A DNA stretch of 64,000 bases from Tatumella citrea (GCF_002163585.1 NZ_CP015579.1:310001-374000); one strand, 5' to 3'. Numbered from the stretch's first letter, positions 32,873 through 41,720 are shown. Notes: a model not told the origin generated them from the letters alone. Numbers and translations: made by a program.

Positions 32873-35710
32873 TCAGAGACGTTGTAAACACCACTGATAG
32901 ATATCCAGTAAACCGGGCATTGGCCCTTCATCCGGTTGATACAAATGATTACCCGCCGCAATGGCCTGCAGGTAGGTTTCTGCAGCGGTAGAAAAATCTT
33001 CACGTTCCATAAAGACCGAGGCCAGTTCCTGGTAAAGCTCGCACAGATGTTTCTGTTGTTTATCGTAAGGCGGTAGTTGTCTGATGATGTTAATGGAATG
33101 ATTGATCTGCTGTTCAGTTTCAGTGCTGTTGGCCATGCCAAGCTCGGATTTTATCTGAGCCATTTGCATAATAATAGAGGCTTCAACCACCGGATTGCCG
33201 GGAGGAATAGCTGCCATAAGCCTGGCATTCTCGAAAAGTTTCAGTGCATGGTGCGGGTTCCCCGATTTATTCAGTACGCTGGCTTTGTTTGCCATCATTC
33301 CAGCCATCATTCCGGGGTCCATCAGACCAAATCCATGATCGATAGCCATATCAATCGCCTGATCTGCCTGCTGTTCTTGTCCCAGGTTGGTTTGCAGGAC
33401 TGATAATGTATTATAAAACGCGGCTTTACTGCTGTCTGGTGTTTCCTGAGCATCGATCAGTGGCCTGATAACCTCAGCCCAGTCACTGGCGGCGGTTGTC
33501 GCACCGGTCTGTCTTAGCCAGGTAAAAATATTCAGTGCGGTGACGGTATCTTCAGTACTCAGTTTTTCGGAGAATGGCTTCCAGCTGAAAGGCTGGTTTA
33601 ATTTACGACCCAGTGCTAGCGGATTGACCTGATAGATCCCCGCAGCCTGCCACAGTTGATGCAACAAACGGGCATCGGTGCGGTACAGGCTGACGACATT
33701 TTCTGCCAGAGACAGTTCGCGGATGGCAGCTTCTGCCTCATCCAGAGCCAGCCATTGCCAGGTTCGTTCTGCCAGAGAAAAATCATTCAGATCAGTAAAA
33801 TGTTTGATCAGGGATTCACGGCAGCTTTCCATAGTCGCACTGTGTTGCATCGCTTCTTCAAAAGCGCTGTGTAACAACCGCAACCGTCCTTCACTGTTGA
33901 TACAATAAGGTGCCAGCCGTGCCAGTAGTGGTAATAACTGCTGGTCGGCGACCCGGATTTCCGGGTATTTAGCCAGTGCTCCGGCGAGTTCAGAATGGGT
34001 CAGCCCGCGCCTTGAGGCGGCTATGCAACAGGCGGTGCGGGTTGCCAGTTCCGGCAGTACATAATCGTGATCCGCAGCCTGTAACACACGTAAAAATAGT
34101 GCGCCGGGGGTCTGGCAGGCCAGTAAATCCTCCAGTAACGAAGGCAGTGCTTCATGCCTGGCATGCAGGCATAATTCCTCCAGTATCAGATGAAGAAATA
34201 AGGGGTTACGGCAGGCATCAGCAGTGATCAGACGCTGAGTCAGTGGTTCAGAGAGTGTTTTGCTGACGCTGGAAAGACGTGCGCTGCACAAGGCTCTGCG
34301 TTGATCTTCTGTCAGTGTCGGCAATTCTGAAAGCTGCCAGCGGGAGACTTCGGGCTCCTGATTAAGCTGATTTATCAGCTCTGAGGCTTCCGGAGTCCCG
34401 GTAATCGCCAGTAAAACTCTCCGCGGCCACACCCGCTGATAAAGGCGCCTGAGACTATTTTCCGCAGGCATCAACTGATTTACCGCATCCAGTAACAGTA
34501 CCAGCGTGACACTGTGTTCACGGGTAAAACGCTGAAGGCGCTTATCAAGCTGCTCCCAGGCCTCTGCGTCATCCGGCGAGAGTGTATCGTTGTCTCCGGC
34601 AAACGCCAGAAAGTGAAATAACCGGCTACGGAAGTTCTCCAGACTCTGGTCTCCGTCAGCTCCGGTATAGTGACTGAACACGCGATAATTCTGGTCTTTA
34701 TTCAGAATGTCTTCTATCGATTCATTTTTAAATACGTCCTCTTCCGGCCATTCATAGGGCCGGTTGCGGGTGCGCAAATCAGTTTCCAGATCGGCCATAA
34801 AGGCACTTTTTCCCATACCGGAAGGGGCGCTGATCAGTATGGGGGCTGGCTCTATATATCCTGCTGTCCGGTTTAGCTGGCGAACCAGCTGCTGGCGGAA
34901 ATCATCCATAGGAATATAGCCACGTCGCCTGACCGCAGCATACAGGCTGTGTTCCCGTATCTTTTGTTGCCAGCTATCCGGAACCGACTCCGCAGGATAG
35001 AGGGTATCAATCGCCTCCCGCAGATAGCGGCTGACCGATTCACCAAAGGCTTCGACAGAGTCGTAGTGATCCAGGGCAATCATCCCGGAAAAGTCACTGC
35101 GCAGTCGCTGCTTCAGCGATTGCTGCTTTTGTGCTGATACAGTGTCCGGAGTACCGTCGGGTAACTGATCGAACCAGCTATTTTTATCCTCAGCCTGTTG
35201 CTGCAGTTTAACGGTCAGGGCCGGATCACGCAGATACATCTGTACCCGGGATAAGCCATGCTCAGCAGAGGTCAGGCTGAATTCCCGGGGAGGTTCAAGA
35301 AAGGCAAAGCGGATTTCCAGTTCGGTAACGCTAATTCCCGCCGTCAGTGCCTGATGAATGATTTCTGCATATTGTTGATCCGGCGAGTTTTGCCAGTACT
35401 CCGATAAATCGTTGGGTTGCGGAACCCAGCCGTAGCGTTCGCCAAGAAAACCGATAAAAAAGGGTGGAATGCCCAACTGCCTGCAACGTTCTATCTCCTC
35501 CAGGCAAATCTGTACTGTCCGCCCATTTTTCGCTGCCTGTTCGGTAATCCCCCATCGCAAGTCGATTTCACTGAAAGTGACCATGCGCTCATAACACAAC
35601 CGGCGGATTTCAGGGAAAACCCTTGTCAGCAGGTAATCACGTTCTGCATCCATATCGCGGAAAGTGGAGGAAAGAAATACCCTGATTTCACGAGGGATTA
35701 CAGTATTCAT
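32873..35710 (-). CDS. DUF4062-STAND NTPase-TPR protein, candidate immune sensor
   Basis: A 945-aa protein with three parts. Residues 5-100 are a DUF4062 domain (REIRVFLSSTFRDMDAERDY, then VTFSEIDLRWGITEQA), a TIR-like Rossmann module found at the N-terminus of NPHP3/TEP1-type proteins. Residues about 285-600 form a STAND P-loop NTPase with Walker A SAPSGMGKSAF (about 295-305) and Walker B VTLVLLLDAVNQL (about 398-410). Residues about 760-930 contain tetratricopeptide-like repeats (AAFYNTLSVLQTNLGQEQQA and others), a usual ligand-sensing region. ATG 35710 was chosen for the GGAG site; ATG 35722 is four codons earlier. It is 21 bp behind the SLOG-membrane gene, so they form an operon. STAND proteins commonly detect phage proteins and activate killing. 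The function here is inferred. Confidence 0.8.
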   Translation of the reverse strand: MNTVIPREIRVFLSSTFRDMDAERDYLLTRVFPEIRRLCYERMVTFSEIDLRWGITEQAAKNGRTVQICLEEIERCRQLGIPPFFIGFLGERYGWVPQPNDLSEYWQNSPDQQYAEIIHQALTAGISVTELEIRFAFLEPPREFSLTSAEHGLSRVQMYLRDPALTVKLQQQAEDKNSWFDQLPDGTPDTVSAQKQQSLKQRLRSDFSGMIALDHYDSVEAFGESVSRYLREAIDTLYPAESVPDSWQQKIREHSLYAAVRRRGYIPMDDFRQQLVRQLNRTAGYIEPAPILISAPSGMGKSAFMADLETDLRTRNRPYEWPEEDVFKNESIEDILNKDQNYRVFSHYTGADGDQSLENFRSRLFHFLAFAGDNDTLSPDDAEAWEQLDKRLQRFTREHSVTLVLLLDAVNQLMPAENSLRRLYQRVWPRRVLLAITGTPEASELINQLNQEPEVSRWQLSELPTLTEDQRRALCSARLSSVSKTLSEPLTQRLITADACRNPLFLHLILEELCLHARHEALPSLLEDLLACQTPGALFLRVLQAADHDYVLPELATRTACCIAASRRGLTHSELAGALAKYPEIRVADQQLLPLLARLAPYCINSEGRLRLLHSAFEEAMQHSATMESCRESLIKHFTDLNDFSLAERTWQWLALDEAEAAIRELSLAENVVSLYRTDARLLHQLWQAAGIYQVNPLALGRKLNQPFSWKPFSEKLSTEDTVTALNIFTWLRQTGATTAASDWAEVIRPLIDAQETPDSSKAAFYNTLSVLQTNLGQEQQADQAIDMAIDHGFGLMDPGMMAGMMANKASVLNKSGNPHHALKLFENARLMAAIPPGNPVVEASIIMQMAQIKSELGMANSTETEQQINHSINIIRQLPPYDKQQKHLCELYQELASVFMEREDFSTAAETYLQAIAAGNHLYQPDEGPMPGLLDIYQWCLQRL

Positions 35711-35731
35711 AGGGTTCTCCATACAGAACAG

Positions 35732-37510
35732 TCAGCCGCCGATAAGTTCGACGTCACGGCTGGTTTCACGCGCCACCCAACGGGCATTCTCCTGCAATGT
35801 TTCGCAGCCTAAGGCGTAAAGGGTTTCCTGAATATCTTCCTGATCAGGGAGATAATGTTTGGTGGTATCAGACATGCGCTTTTCCGCCGCCGCGAACAGT
35901 GAGGCAGATCGCTGGTAATCGGTAATATCTTCCTCAAATCCCAGAAATTTTGCGTAACCGGCACAGAGTGCGGCACTGGCAATCAGGAATTCTGCCAGAT
36001 GTTCTCCCCACATATTGAATGCGTGCAGATGCAGTTCATGGGACAGAAACTCGTTACTGACGGCTGTCAGACTGGACAGCAGTATCAAGGCGGTCAGACC
36101 GATACCTGAGCCAAACAATACGCCGGCCAGTTTCCTGAAACGGCGGAAACGCTGCTCTTTTTGTTCGGTATTGGTTTCCAGGTAGTGTTGCTGACCTGCA
36201 ACCCACTCCTGTCTGATCTCACCTAAACCGGTAGCCAACTGCTGCGGAGCCGGACGCGGGTAAACACTGCTTCCCAGTAATGCACGGCGTACCCAGGCTA
36301 GCCGCGGATGGCTGCGACGCAGATAATGCAGAGTCACCGGGCGTGCAATGCCAGCCTTGCGCCAGACATTTTGTACCCGCAATCCTTCCGCCAGTGCCCG
36401 TAGTGCTGTGGCTTCGGCCTTGCGGTCAGAACGGTGGGTGCTCCACAGGGTAACGGCAAGTAACAGCAGGAGTAACAGGCTGACAAACAAAGAAATAATC
36501 ACCCAGCTTTCCGGATCGCCGGGAACACGGTTGCCCGCCAGTGCCGTCAGAGCCGCCAGGCAAAATATCCGGCTGTAACGCTGACGAATGCCGGACATCT
36601 TCCGGCTGGCCAGCCGGTCGATATGGGTAAACGCGGCAAGGGAAAAATGTTCACTGGCCGGTGAAGGATGATGTCTTTCCTGTTCCGCAATTGCAGCATT
36701 CAGTTGATCAAGCTTTTTCAGGCTGTCATACCAGTTATCAGCGGAGGAGGTGGTTTTTTTGCTGTCGCCATGAGGTGCAGGGAGAGGCGGATACCAGCTG
36801 ACGGACGGGCTTTGCTGCTCCCCGGCGTAGCGGCCATTTTTTCTGCGAACATGAATATGGCACACCAGACCGGTATCCGGGATATCCAACAAACCAGACT
36901 GCCCCAGATAACGTTTAATCCCGGGTAACTGCTGATTCAGAGCCGCCATATCACGATCCTGGAGCCTGCCCTGACGGCGGAAACTCACTACCTGAGCGGT
37001 TCCTCCCAGCCCACGTGCATCAGCGCCATCCCATAAGGCGAACAAAATATGGCAGCGTTCGGCCAGATACATACCGGCTTTGGCATATTGCAGATCGCGA
37101 TAGATAGCCCCGCGGGGATTGCTGGTATCACTGATCATCGGCTCTGAACCCGGTACTACCGTATCAATGCAATAACTATCACCGGTTCTGAGGGCGTAGT
37201 TATACAGTTCCCGGAATTCCGTGACACTGTCTGATGAATTGTCGTCAGAAATAAAATCTTTTTCATATTCCTGCTGGTTGAAGGGCAATACCACATGCAG
37301 CGGAATTCCTTTTTTCATGGCGACCTGTGCAAACAGGCGGTCTGCACCTTCTGCCAGAGAAGAGAGTGCCAGCAGTGGAGAGTCAGGATAACGGAGCGTG
37401 ATGGCACTGATTTCCTGCTCAATCAGCAACAGCAACTGATCGCTATCCTGGACATCACGGTGTCCGGTCACACCGATAGTAATGGGTAAAGCAGAGGATT
37501 TGATTATCAT
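35732..37510 (-). CDS. SLOG-domain membrane protein, partner of the STAND protein
   Basis: A 592-aa protein. Residues 9-80 match the SLOG (LOG-related Rossmann) fold: ITIGVTGHRDVQDSDQ, then LALSSLAEGADRLFAQVAM and IPLHVVLPFNQQEYEKDF. A second nucleotide-binding half continues to about 210 (RCHILFALWDGADARGLGGT). A variable linker follows, then four hydrophobic segments (near 318-330, 343-367, 458-480 and 498-520), the last two as a hairpin before a C-terminal helical tail. SLOG domains are thought to sense or process nucleotide-derived signals in conflict systems, and the membrane part could be the effector. It is first in the operon with the DUF4062-STAND gene 21 bp downstream. A membrane-damaging immune output is inference. 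Confidence 0.75.
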   Translation of the reverse strand: MIIKSSALPITIGVTGHRDVQDSDQLLLLIEQEISAITLRYPDSPLLALSSLAEGADRLFAQVAMKKGIPLHVVLPFNQQEYEKDFISDDNSSDSVTEFRELYNYALRTGDSYCIDTVVPGSEPMISDTSNPRGAIYRDLQYAKAGMYLAERCHILFALWDGADARGLGGTAQVVSFRRQGRLQDRDMAALNQQLPGIKRYLGQSGLLDIPDTGLVCHIHVRRKNGRYAGEQQSPSVSWYPPLPAPHGDSKKTTSSADNWYDSLKKLDQLNAAIAEQERHHPSPASEHFSLAAFTHIDRLASRKMSGIRQRYSRIFCLAALTALAGNRVPGDPESWVIISLFVSLLLLLLLAVTLWSTHRSDRKAEATALRALAEGLRVQNVWRKAGIARPVTLHYLRRSHPRLAWVRRALLGSSVYPRPAPQQLATGLGEIRQEWVAGQQHYLETNTEQKEQRFRRFRKLAGVLFGSGIGLTALILLSSLTAVSNEFLSHELHLHAFNMWGEHLAEFLIASAALCAGYAKFLGFEEDITDYQRSASLFAAAEKRMSDTTKHYLPDQEDIQETLYALGCETLQENARWVARETSRDVELIGG

Positions 37511-37730
37511 GGTCAGCTATAGTGAAACATGTAGATATATTTGAATATACCTTCAAATATTTACCAGATAAACCATTAACATTTATTACCGTCAGCCATC
37601 CGGACAGAGGAAATTTCGCTGTAATACTGCGGCGGGTTCCCTGATTATTACTACAAGCCGAAAAGCATTGAAAAAGGGAAGCACAAGGCAAAGCGGGGGG
37701 GGTAATACGGAAAAGCAAAAGCCGCCCTGA

Positions 37731-37746
37731 GGCGGCCCTTTGCACT
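37731..37746 (-). terminator. Terminator of DUF1471 copy 3
   Basis: GCCGCC (37731-37736), loop CTGA, GGCGGC (37741-37746), followed on the minus strand by TTTTGC. Confidence 0.75.
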
Positions 37747-37760
37747 GTACAGAAACTCTG

Positions 37761-37970
37761 TTATTTACTCAGTTCGGCCGTCATATGCACCTGGTTACCG
37801 TAGTGAGCTTCGGTGATGCTGTAACTGCTACCTGCAGCTTTGGCCTGGGCGGCAATTTTCGCTTCGGCACCGTCCAGAGTCGAGGCGGTCGCGGTAACTG
37901 TCTGGGCAAACGCACCGGCTGAAATGACAGATAACAGAGCAATAGCAGCAATATTTTTGATGGTTTTCAT
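37761..37970 (-). CDS. Secreted DUF1471 protein, paralogue copy 3 (69 aa)
   Basis: The same 69-aa protein as copies 1 and 2 apart from a change in the signal peptide (Ile for Val/Ala) and Ser for Asn before the C-terminal Lys. The DNA differs at more silent positions than between copies 1 and 2, so it is an older duplicate that has kept its protein sequence. The flanking cassette parts (terminator, palindrome, promoter region) are conserved. It stands between the SLOG gene's promoter side and the alpha/beta hydrolase gene. Confidence 0.8.
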   Translation of the reverse strand: MKTIKNIAAIALLSVISAGAFAQTVTATASTLDGAEAKIAAQAKAAGSSYSITEAHYGNQVHMTAELSK

Positions 37971-38001
37971 GGTTGTTTCCTCAGCATAAATGGGTTGGTG
38001 T

Positions 38002-38016
38002 GGGACGTTCTGTCCC
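38002..38016 (-). promoter_or_regulatory. 5'-UTR palindrome, DUF1471 copy 3
   Basis: GGGAC-GTTCT-GTCCC, identical in sequence and position to copies 1 and 2. Confidence 0.6.
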
Positions 38017-38127
38017 GATGAAATTTATGCTACGCCCGGAAAGGGTCAGTGAATAGCTAAGCTTATTGTTGTATCGAATCAAAAAAACTGAACATCAAAT
38101 ATCAACCCTGATCCTTTTCTAAAAAAT

Positions 38128-38156
38128 ATTGCGAACCTGCTATACAGGCCCGCAAT
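38128..38156 (-). terminator. Terminator of the alpha/beta hydrolase gene
   Basis: ATTGCG (38128-38133) and CGCAAT (38151-38156), with inner arms CCTG and CAGG, form a stem. On the minus strand it is followed by ATTTTTTA, a good Rho-independent terminator 36 bp after the hydrolase stop. Confidence 0.75.
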
Positions 38157-38191
38157 ACCTGAATAATCAGCCTGCTATTTATTCCCAGTGG

Positions 38192-39130
38192 TTACTCAAT
38201 ATTTTTTCCCAGAAACTCATGAATAACCGGAATAATTTCTCTGCTATGGGTCTCCATCGCGAAATGGCCAGTATCAAAGAAGCGAATGTCTGCATCAGGA
38301 ATGTCACGTTTCCATGCCAGTGCCCCTGCCGGAAGGAAAAATGGATCGTTCTTACCCCAAACGGCTAACAATGGGGGGTGATAATCACGGAAATACTGTT
38401 GAAAAGCAGGATACATTGCCACATTAGTGGCGTAGTCCAGTAGAAGGTCCAGTTGAATCTCTGCGATCCCGGGCCGCAAAATTTGTAACCCCTCCAGGGT
38501 ATATCCATCAGGTGAAATTGAGCTTGTGTCAGTAACCCCTTCAAAGTATTGCCATTGAATTGATGCCGGTGTCGGGAAGTCATGCAGGTCATTCCGGTTC
38601 TGCTGTGTGGGGGCGTGCCAGTATTTACGAATAGGTGCCCAGCCTTCACCCAGTCCTTCCTCATAAGCGTTACCGTTCTGAGAAACAATAGCGGTCACCC
38701 GTTCCGGATGCGCTATTGCCAGACGCCAGCCTATTGGGGCTCCGTAGTCGTGCACCACAAGTGCATAACTATCAAGCATAAGTTGCTCAGTGAATTGTCC
38801 GATAGTCTCCGCTAACTGGCTGAAAGTATAAGAATACTCATTAGCGGAAGGAGCTTCAGTAAAGCCGAACGCTGGCAGATCGGGGGCAATGACGTGATAG
38901 CGGCTGGCAAGTACGGGGATAAGATCGCGGAACATGAAAGATGAGGCGGCAAACCCGTGAAGTAGCAATATTGTTGGCGATTTTGGATTCCCGGCTTCGC
39001 GGTAGAAAATTCGGACATTATTCACTTGCTCATAACGGTAATTCACCTGATTCTCCTTAGAGGTGCCGTGTGACGGGTTGTTAAGCTGACATGTGGCAGC
39101 TGTGACGATATTTAGATCAGAAACAGACAT
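38192..39130 (-). CDS. Alpha/beta hydrolase with Asp nucleophile (haloalkane dehalogenase/epoxide hydrolase-like)
   Basis: A 312-aa alpha/beta hydrolase. The oxyanion loop is ILLLHGFAASSF (54-65). The nucleophile elbow VVHDYGAPIG places Asp128 where serine hydrolases have Ser, so the enzyme is of the haloalkane dehalogenase/epoxide hydrolase type. The catalytic His is in FDTGHFAMETH near the C-terminus. AAGGAAT precedes ATG 39130. The first 30 residues are an extra extension without signal character. It is divergently transcribed from a CGNR zinc-finger regulator and both share a promoter with four AGGTTAC elements, so it is probably controlled by that regulator and induced by its substrate. 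The substrate is unknown. Confidence 0.8.
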   Translation of the reverse strand: MSVSDLNIVTAATCQLNNPSHGTSKENQVNYRYEQVNNVRIFYREAGNPKSPTILLLHGFAASSFMFRDLIPVLASRYHVIAPDLPAFGFTEAPSANEYSYTFSQLAETIGQFTEQLMLDSYALVVHDYGAPIGWRLAIAHPERVTAIVSQNGNAYEEGLGEGWAPIRKYWHAPTQQNRNDLHDFPTPASIQWQYFEGVTDTSSISPDGYTLEGLQILRPGIAEIQLDLLLDYATNVAMYPAFQQYFRDYHPPLLAVWGKNDPFFLPAGALAWKRDIPDADIRFFDTGHFAMETHSREIIPVIHEFLGKNIE

Positions 39131-39141
39131 AATGATTCCTT

Positions 39142-39213
39142 GTAACCTTTAAAGTGATTGTTTGAAGGTTACATTACTTTTTGGTAACCTGACAAATAAA
39201 TTTATTAGGTTAC
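39142..39213. promoter_or_regulatory. Four AGGTTAC operator elements in a divergent promoter
   Basis: GTAACCTT (39142-39149), AAGGTTAC (39165-39172), GTAACCT (39184-39190) and AGGTTAC (39207-39213) form two inverted repeats with 15- and 16-bp spacers, about 42 bp or four helical turns apart. They cover the region between the hydrolase (39130) and CGNR regulator (39222) starts, so a dimeric repressor, probably the CGNR protein, may bind here. Confidence 0.65.
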
Positions 39214-39221
39214 CTGAGACC

Positions 39222-39803
39222 ATGACTTCTGAATGTTCTGTTACCGATGCCCCGTTTCTCGGGGATAATTTGGCGCTCGATTTTATTAATAGTGAGTACA
39301 TGGTTGATGGCCAGCGTCAGGACAGCCTGACCAGTGAACAAAGTGTTGTCAGCTGGCTGGAACGTGCCGGGGTACTGCACAATATCAATCAGCAGCTTCC
39401 TGAGGGATTGCTGGCTGAAGCGCGCGAGTTTCGTGATACCGCAAGGATGATTGTCCACGCCGCGATGAATAGTATCCCGGTGGATTTGACCGTCATTAAC
39501 CGGGTGCTGTTAACTGGCCAACCGGTGACGAAGCTTGAATGGGACGGCGATATGCAGCAATTCCGGACGGCGGTTAATCAGACATCCGATAGTCCGTCCG
39601 GCCTTCTCTGGCCGGTTGCTGACGCTCTGGTGAGTCTGGTGACCAGTGACAAATTCAGGTTCGTGCGTCAGTGTGAAGCTGATGACTGTATCCTGCTGTT
39701 CCATGACCTGAGCAAATCTCATCGCCGGCGTTGGTGTAGCATGGCAACCTGCGGTAATCGAATGAAAGTGGCAGCCTTCCGTTCCAGAAAGAAACCTGTC
39801 TAA
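39222..39803 (+). CDS. CGNR zinc-finger (ABATE-domain) regulator
   Basis: A 193-aa protein. The N-terminal ABATE domain has LGDNLALDFINSEYMVDG and LLAEAREFRDTARMIVHAA. The C-terminal CGNR zinc finger is CEADDCILLFHDLSKSHRR then WCSMATCGNRMKVAAF, with the Cys-x4-Cys and Cys-x4-Cys-Gly-Asn-Arg zinc ligands. Such proteins are taken to be DNA-binding stress-induced regulators. The start ATG 39222 was chosen since the longer frame begins with TTG 39162 inside an operator. It is divergent from the alpha/beta hydrolase gene and probably controls both genes. Confidence 0.8.
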   Translation: MTSECSVTDAPFLGDNLALDFINSEYMVDGQRQDSLTSEQSVVSWLERAGVLHNINQQLPEGLLAEAREFRDTARMIVHAAMNSIPVDLTVINRVLLTGQPVTKLEWDGDMQQFRTAVNQTSDSPSGLLWPVADALVSLVTSDKFRFVRQCEADDCILLFHDLSKSHRRRWCSMATCGNRMKVAAFRSRKKPV

Positions 39804-40016
39804 GAGGTTACCCGGAAGATATGGCTGGCTTGTGAATGGCTGCACAATCAAAACCTGAGTGCTAACACTCTCTGAACTTGTTGATTTTAGGGAGAATTTC
39901 TGGGGCTCACATACTCTGGCTGTTGTTAGCGTCGTGATTGAGCAGTGTGATTGAAATCTAACGATATCACCGGCAATGGCCGGCCAGGGAGAAAGGTGTG
40001 GTTGCCAACAGCAAAA

Positions 40017-40032
40017 GCCGCCCTGAGGCGGC
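40017..40032 (-). terminator. Terminator of DUF1471 copy 4
   Basis: GCCGCC (40017-40022), loop CTGA, GGCGGC (40027-40032), followed on the minus strand by TTTTGC. Confidence 0.75.
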
Positions 40033-40056
40033 CCTTTGCACTGTACAGAAACTCTG

Positions 40057-40266
40057 TTATTTACTCAGTTCTGCAGTCATATGCACCTGGTTACCGTCAT
40101 GTGCTTCGATAATATTGTAGCTGGCGCCTGCAGCTTTGGCCTGAGCGGCAATTTTCGCTTCAGCACCGTCCAGAGTAGAAGCAGTAGCGGTGACAGTCTG
40201 GGCAAATGCACCGGCAGAAATTACAGATAACAGAGCAACTGCAGCAATTTTTTTGATAGTGTTCAT
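40057..40266 (-). CDS. Secreted DUF1471 protein, paralogue copy 4 (69 aa)
   Basis: The most divergent cassette copy. From ATG 40266 the protein reads MNTIKKIAAVALLSVISAGA, then the same mature helix, with changes near the end (ASYNIIEAHDGNQVHM instead of SSYSITEAHYGNQVHM). The longer upstream frame (to 40338) runs through the promoter and palindrome and is not used, since AGGAAAT precedes ATG 40266. The flanking elements are conserved with compensated changes in the palindrome. It lies between the CGNR regulator and an MFS exporter. Confidence 0.8.
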   Translation of the reverse strand: MNTIKKIAAVALLSVISAGAFAQTVTATASTLDGAEAKIAAQAKAAGASYNIIEAHDGNQVHMTAELSK

Positions 40267-40297
40267 GGTTATTTCCTCAGTCTGAATTAGTTGGTAT

Positions 40298-40312
40298 GGA
40301 ACGTTCTGTTCC
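40298..40312 (-). promoter_or_regulatory. 5'-UTR palindrome, DUF1471 copy 4 (covarying)
   Basis: GGAAC-GTTCT-GTTCC. Compared with copies 1-3, one G-C pair has become A-T on both arms while the loop GTTCT is unchanged, so the two-fold symmetry is conserved although the sequence is not. Confidence 0.6.
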
Positions 40313-40438
40313 GATGAAAGTGATGCTACGCCTGTCACTGGTCGGTGAATAGCTAAGCTTATTGTTGTATCGGTTCAAAAAAACTGAATAAATTTTCAAC
40401 AGATCAGCCAGAGATCAGATTTCGCCTGACAATGACCG

Positions 40439-41620
40439 TTATGTTGGCGCTTTAATCAGGAAATAAACCACCGCGCCGCCAGCTACCAGACCAGTTGCCG
40501 CCAGCAGGAGTGCAGGCTCCAGTGAACCAAAAGCCATCACACTTGCAGAAGAGACCAGCGGGCCAGGCAACTGGCCGGTGGCGTAACCTGCAGTCAGTGT
40601 TCCGACATTTTTAGAAACCGAACCGCTGGAGATCTCACGTGCCAGACGCATACTGAGCTGCATAATGGACAGGAATCCCAGCCCGGTAAGAATGGTGGAG
40701 ATCAGCAACCCGCTGGTGCCGGTGATAACTACCGATGCCGCAACACCTACCCCCTGCAGCACCATAGCCAGAGCGAGACTGATACGGGTGTCAGAGACCC
40801 CGGCAAACAAAATAACCAGTATCACGCCGACGACTGCGGAAAGTCCGAACAGTGGCCAGAAGAATGCTGCCAGAGCGCCGTGTTGAAACAACGCATGAGC
40901 CATCTGTGAAAGGAAGGTTGCCGGCAAAATATAACCAAACCCCGCCAGGCTGTAAGTCAGCAGTAACAGGCGCAAATTAGCTCCCATCCGTTCACCACTG
41001 GCAGTGTTTCTGGCCACCGGCAGACTACGGGGCAGGCTGCCAAAAATCAGCAGGGTCGCGACCAGCGCGATGCCGCCATACAGATACCATGCATCAGAAG
41101 AATCAAACTGCCAGCGACCGGCAATCCAGGCCAACAAACCGGTCAGTGTGATACCAATACCCGGTCCGGTAAAAACCGCTGCCGACATGCGGGGTGAGCG
41201 GTTACCCGCCAGCACCAGTTGCGTCCATGAGGTGATAATAATCAGTGACCAGGCACCACCAATGCCGGACAGAAAGCGGAACAGGCATTGCAGAGCCATC
41301 GAAGAGGTAGTTCCTGACAGCAGGGTGACAGCAATGGTCAGAACCAGCCCGCTTTTCAGATACAGAGTATGCTGACTGCGAATCCGGCTGGCATGCAGTG
41401 CGCCAAGTAAATACCCGACATAATTCATCGCCGCCAGCAGCCCGGCACTGGTGAGGGTAATAATCCCGTCATGGATCATTAACGGTATCTGTGGTGTCAG
41501 TGAAAAACGGCCAATCCCCATCACGGTGATCAGCGTAATAATTCCTGTCAGCATGGTACGGAGACTACCGCTCTGTAGCCCGGGTGAATTCCCCTGAGAA
41601 GGATTGCGCTGTGATAACAT
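40439..41620 (-). CDS. YbfB/YjiJ-family MFS transporter
   Basis: A 393-aa, 12-TM transporter of the YbfB/YjiJ type: first segment LTGIITLITVMGIGRFSLTPQIPLM, then LLAAMNYVGYLLGALHASRI and FRFLSGIGGAWSLIIITSW, and a C-terminal GYATGQLPGPLVSS. The substrate is unknown; related proteins are taken to be efflux pumps. ATG 41620 was chosen over 41635 for the AGGAG site 6 nt upstream. It is divergent from a MmyB-like regulator 116 bp away, which probably controls it. It ends 100 bp from the DUF1471 copy 4 promoter. Confidence 0.8.
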   Translation of the reverse strand: MLSQRNPSQGNSPGLQSGSLRTMLTGIITLITVMGIGRFSLTPQIPLMIHDGIITLTSAGLLAAMNYVGYLLGALHASRIRSQHTLYLKSGLVLTIAVTLLSGTTSSMALQCLFRFLSGIGGAWSLIIITSWTQLVLAGNRSPRMSAAVFTGPGIGITLTGLLAWIAGRWQFDSSDAWYLYGGIALVATLLIFGSLPRSLPVARNTASGERMGANLRLLLLTYSLAGFGYILPATFLSQMAHALFQHGALAAFFWPLFGLSAVVGVILVILFAGVSDTRISLALAMVLQGVGVAASVVITGTSGLLISTILTGLGFLSIMQLSMRLAREISSGSVSKNVGTLTAGYATGQLPGPLVSSASVMAFGSLEPALLLAATGLVAGGAVVYFLIKAPT

Positions 41621-41707
41621 AAAATCTCCTGCCATGAGGCAATAAATGGTGTTCGGGCGCCATACCAGGCCGGATATTCAGGTAAAAAAATGGGGCGATT
41701 TATCCTA

Positions 41708-41720
41708 TGACCACTGGTCA
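41708..41720 (+). promoter_or_regulatory. Palindromic operator before the MmyB-like regulator
   Basis: TGACCA-C-TGGTCA, a perfect 13-bp palindrome ending 16 bp before the regulator's ATG in the MFS/regulator divergent region. Candidate autoregulatory operator. Confidence 0.45.
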
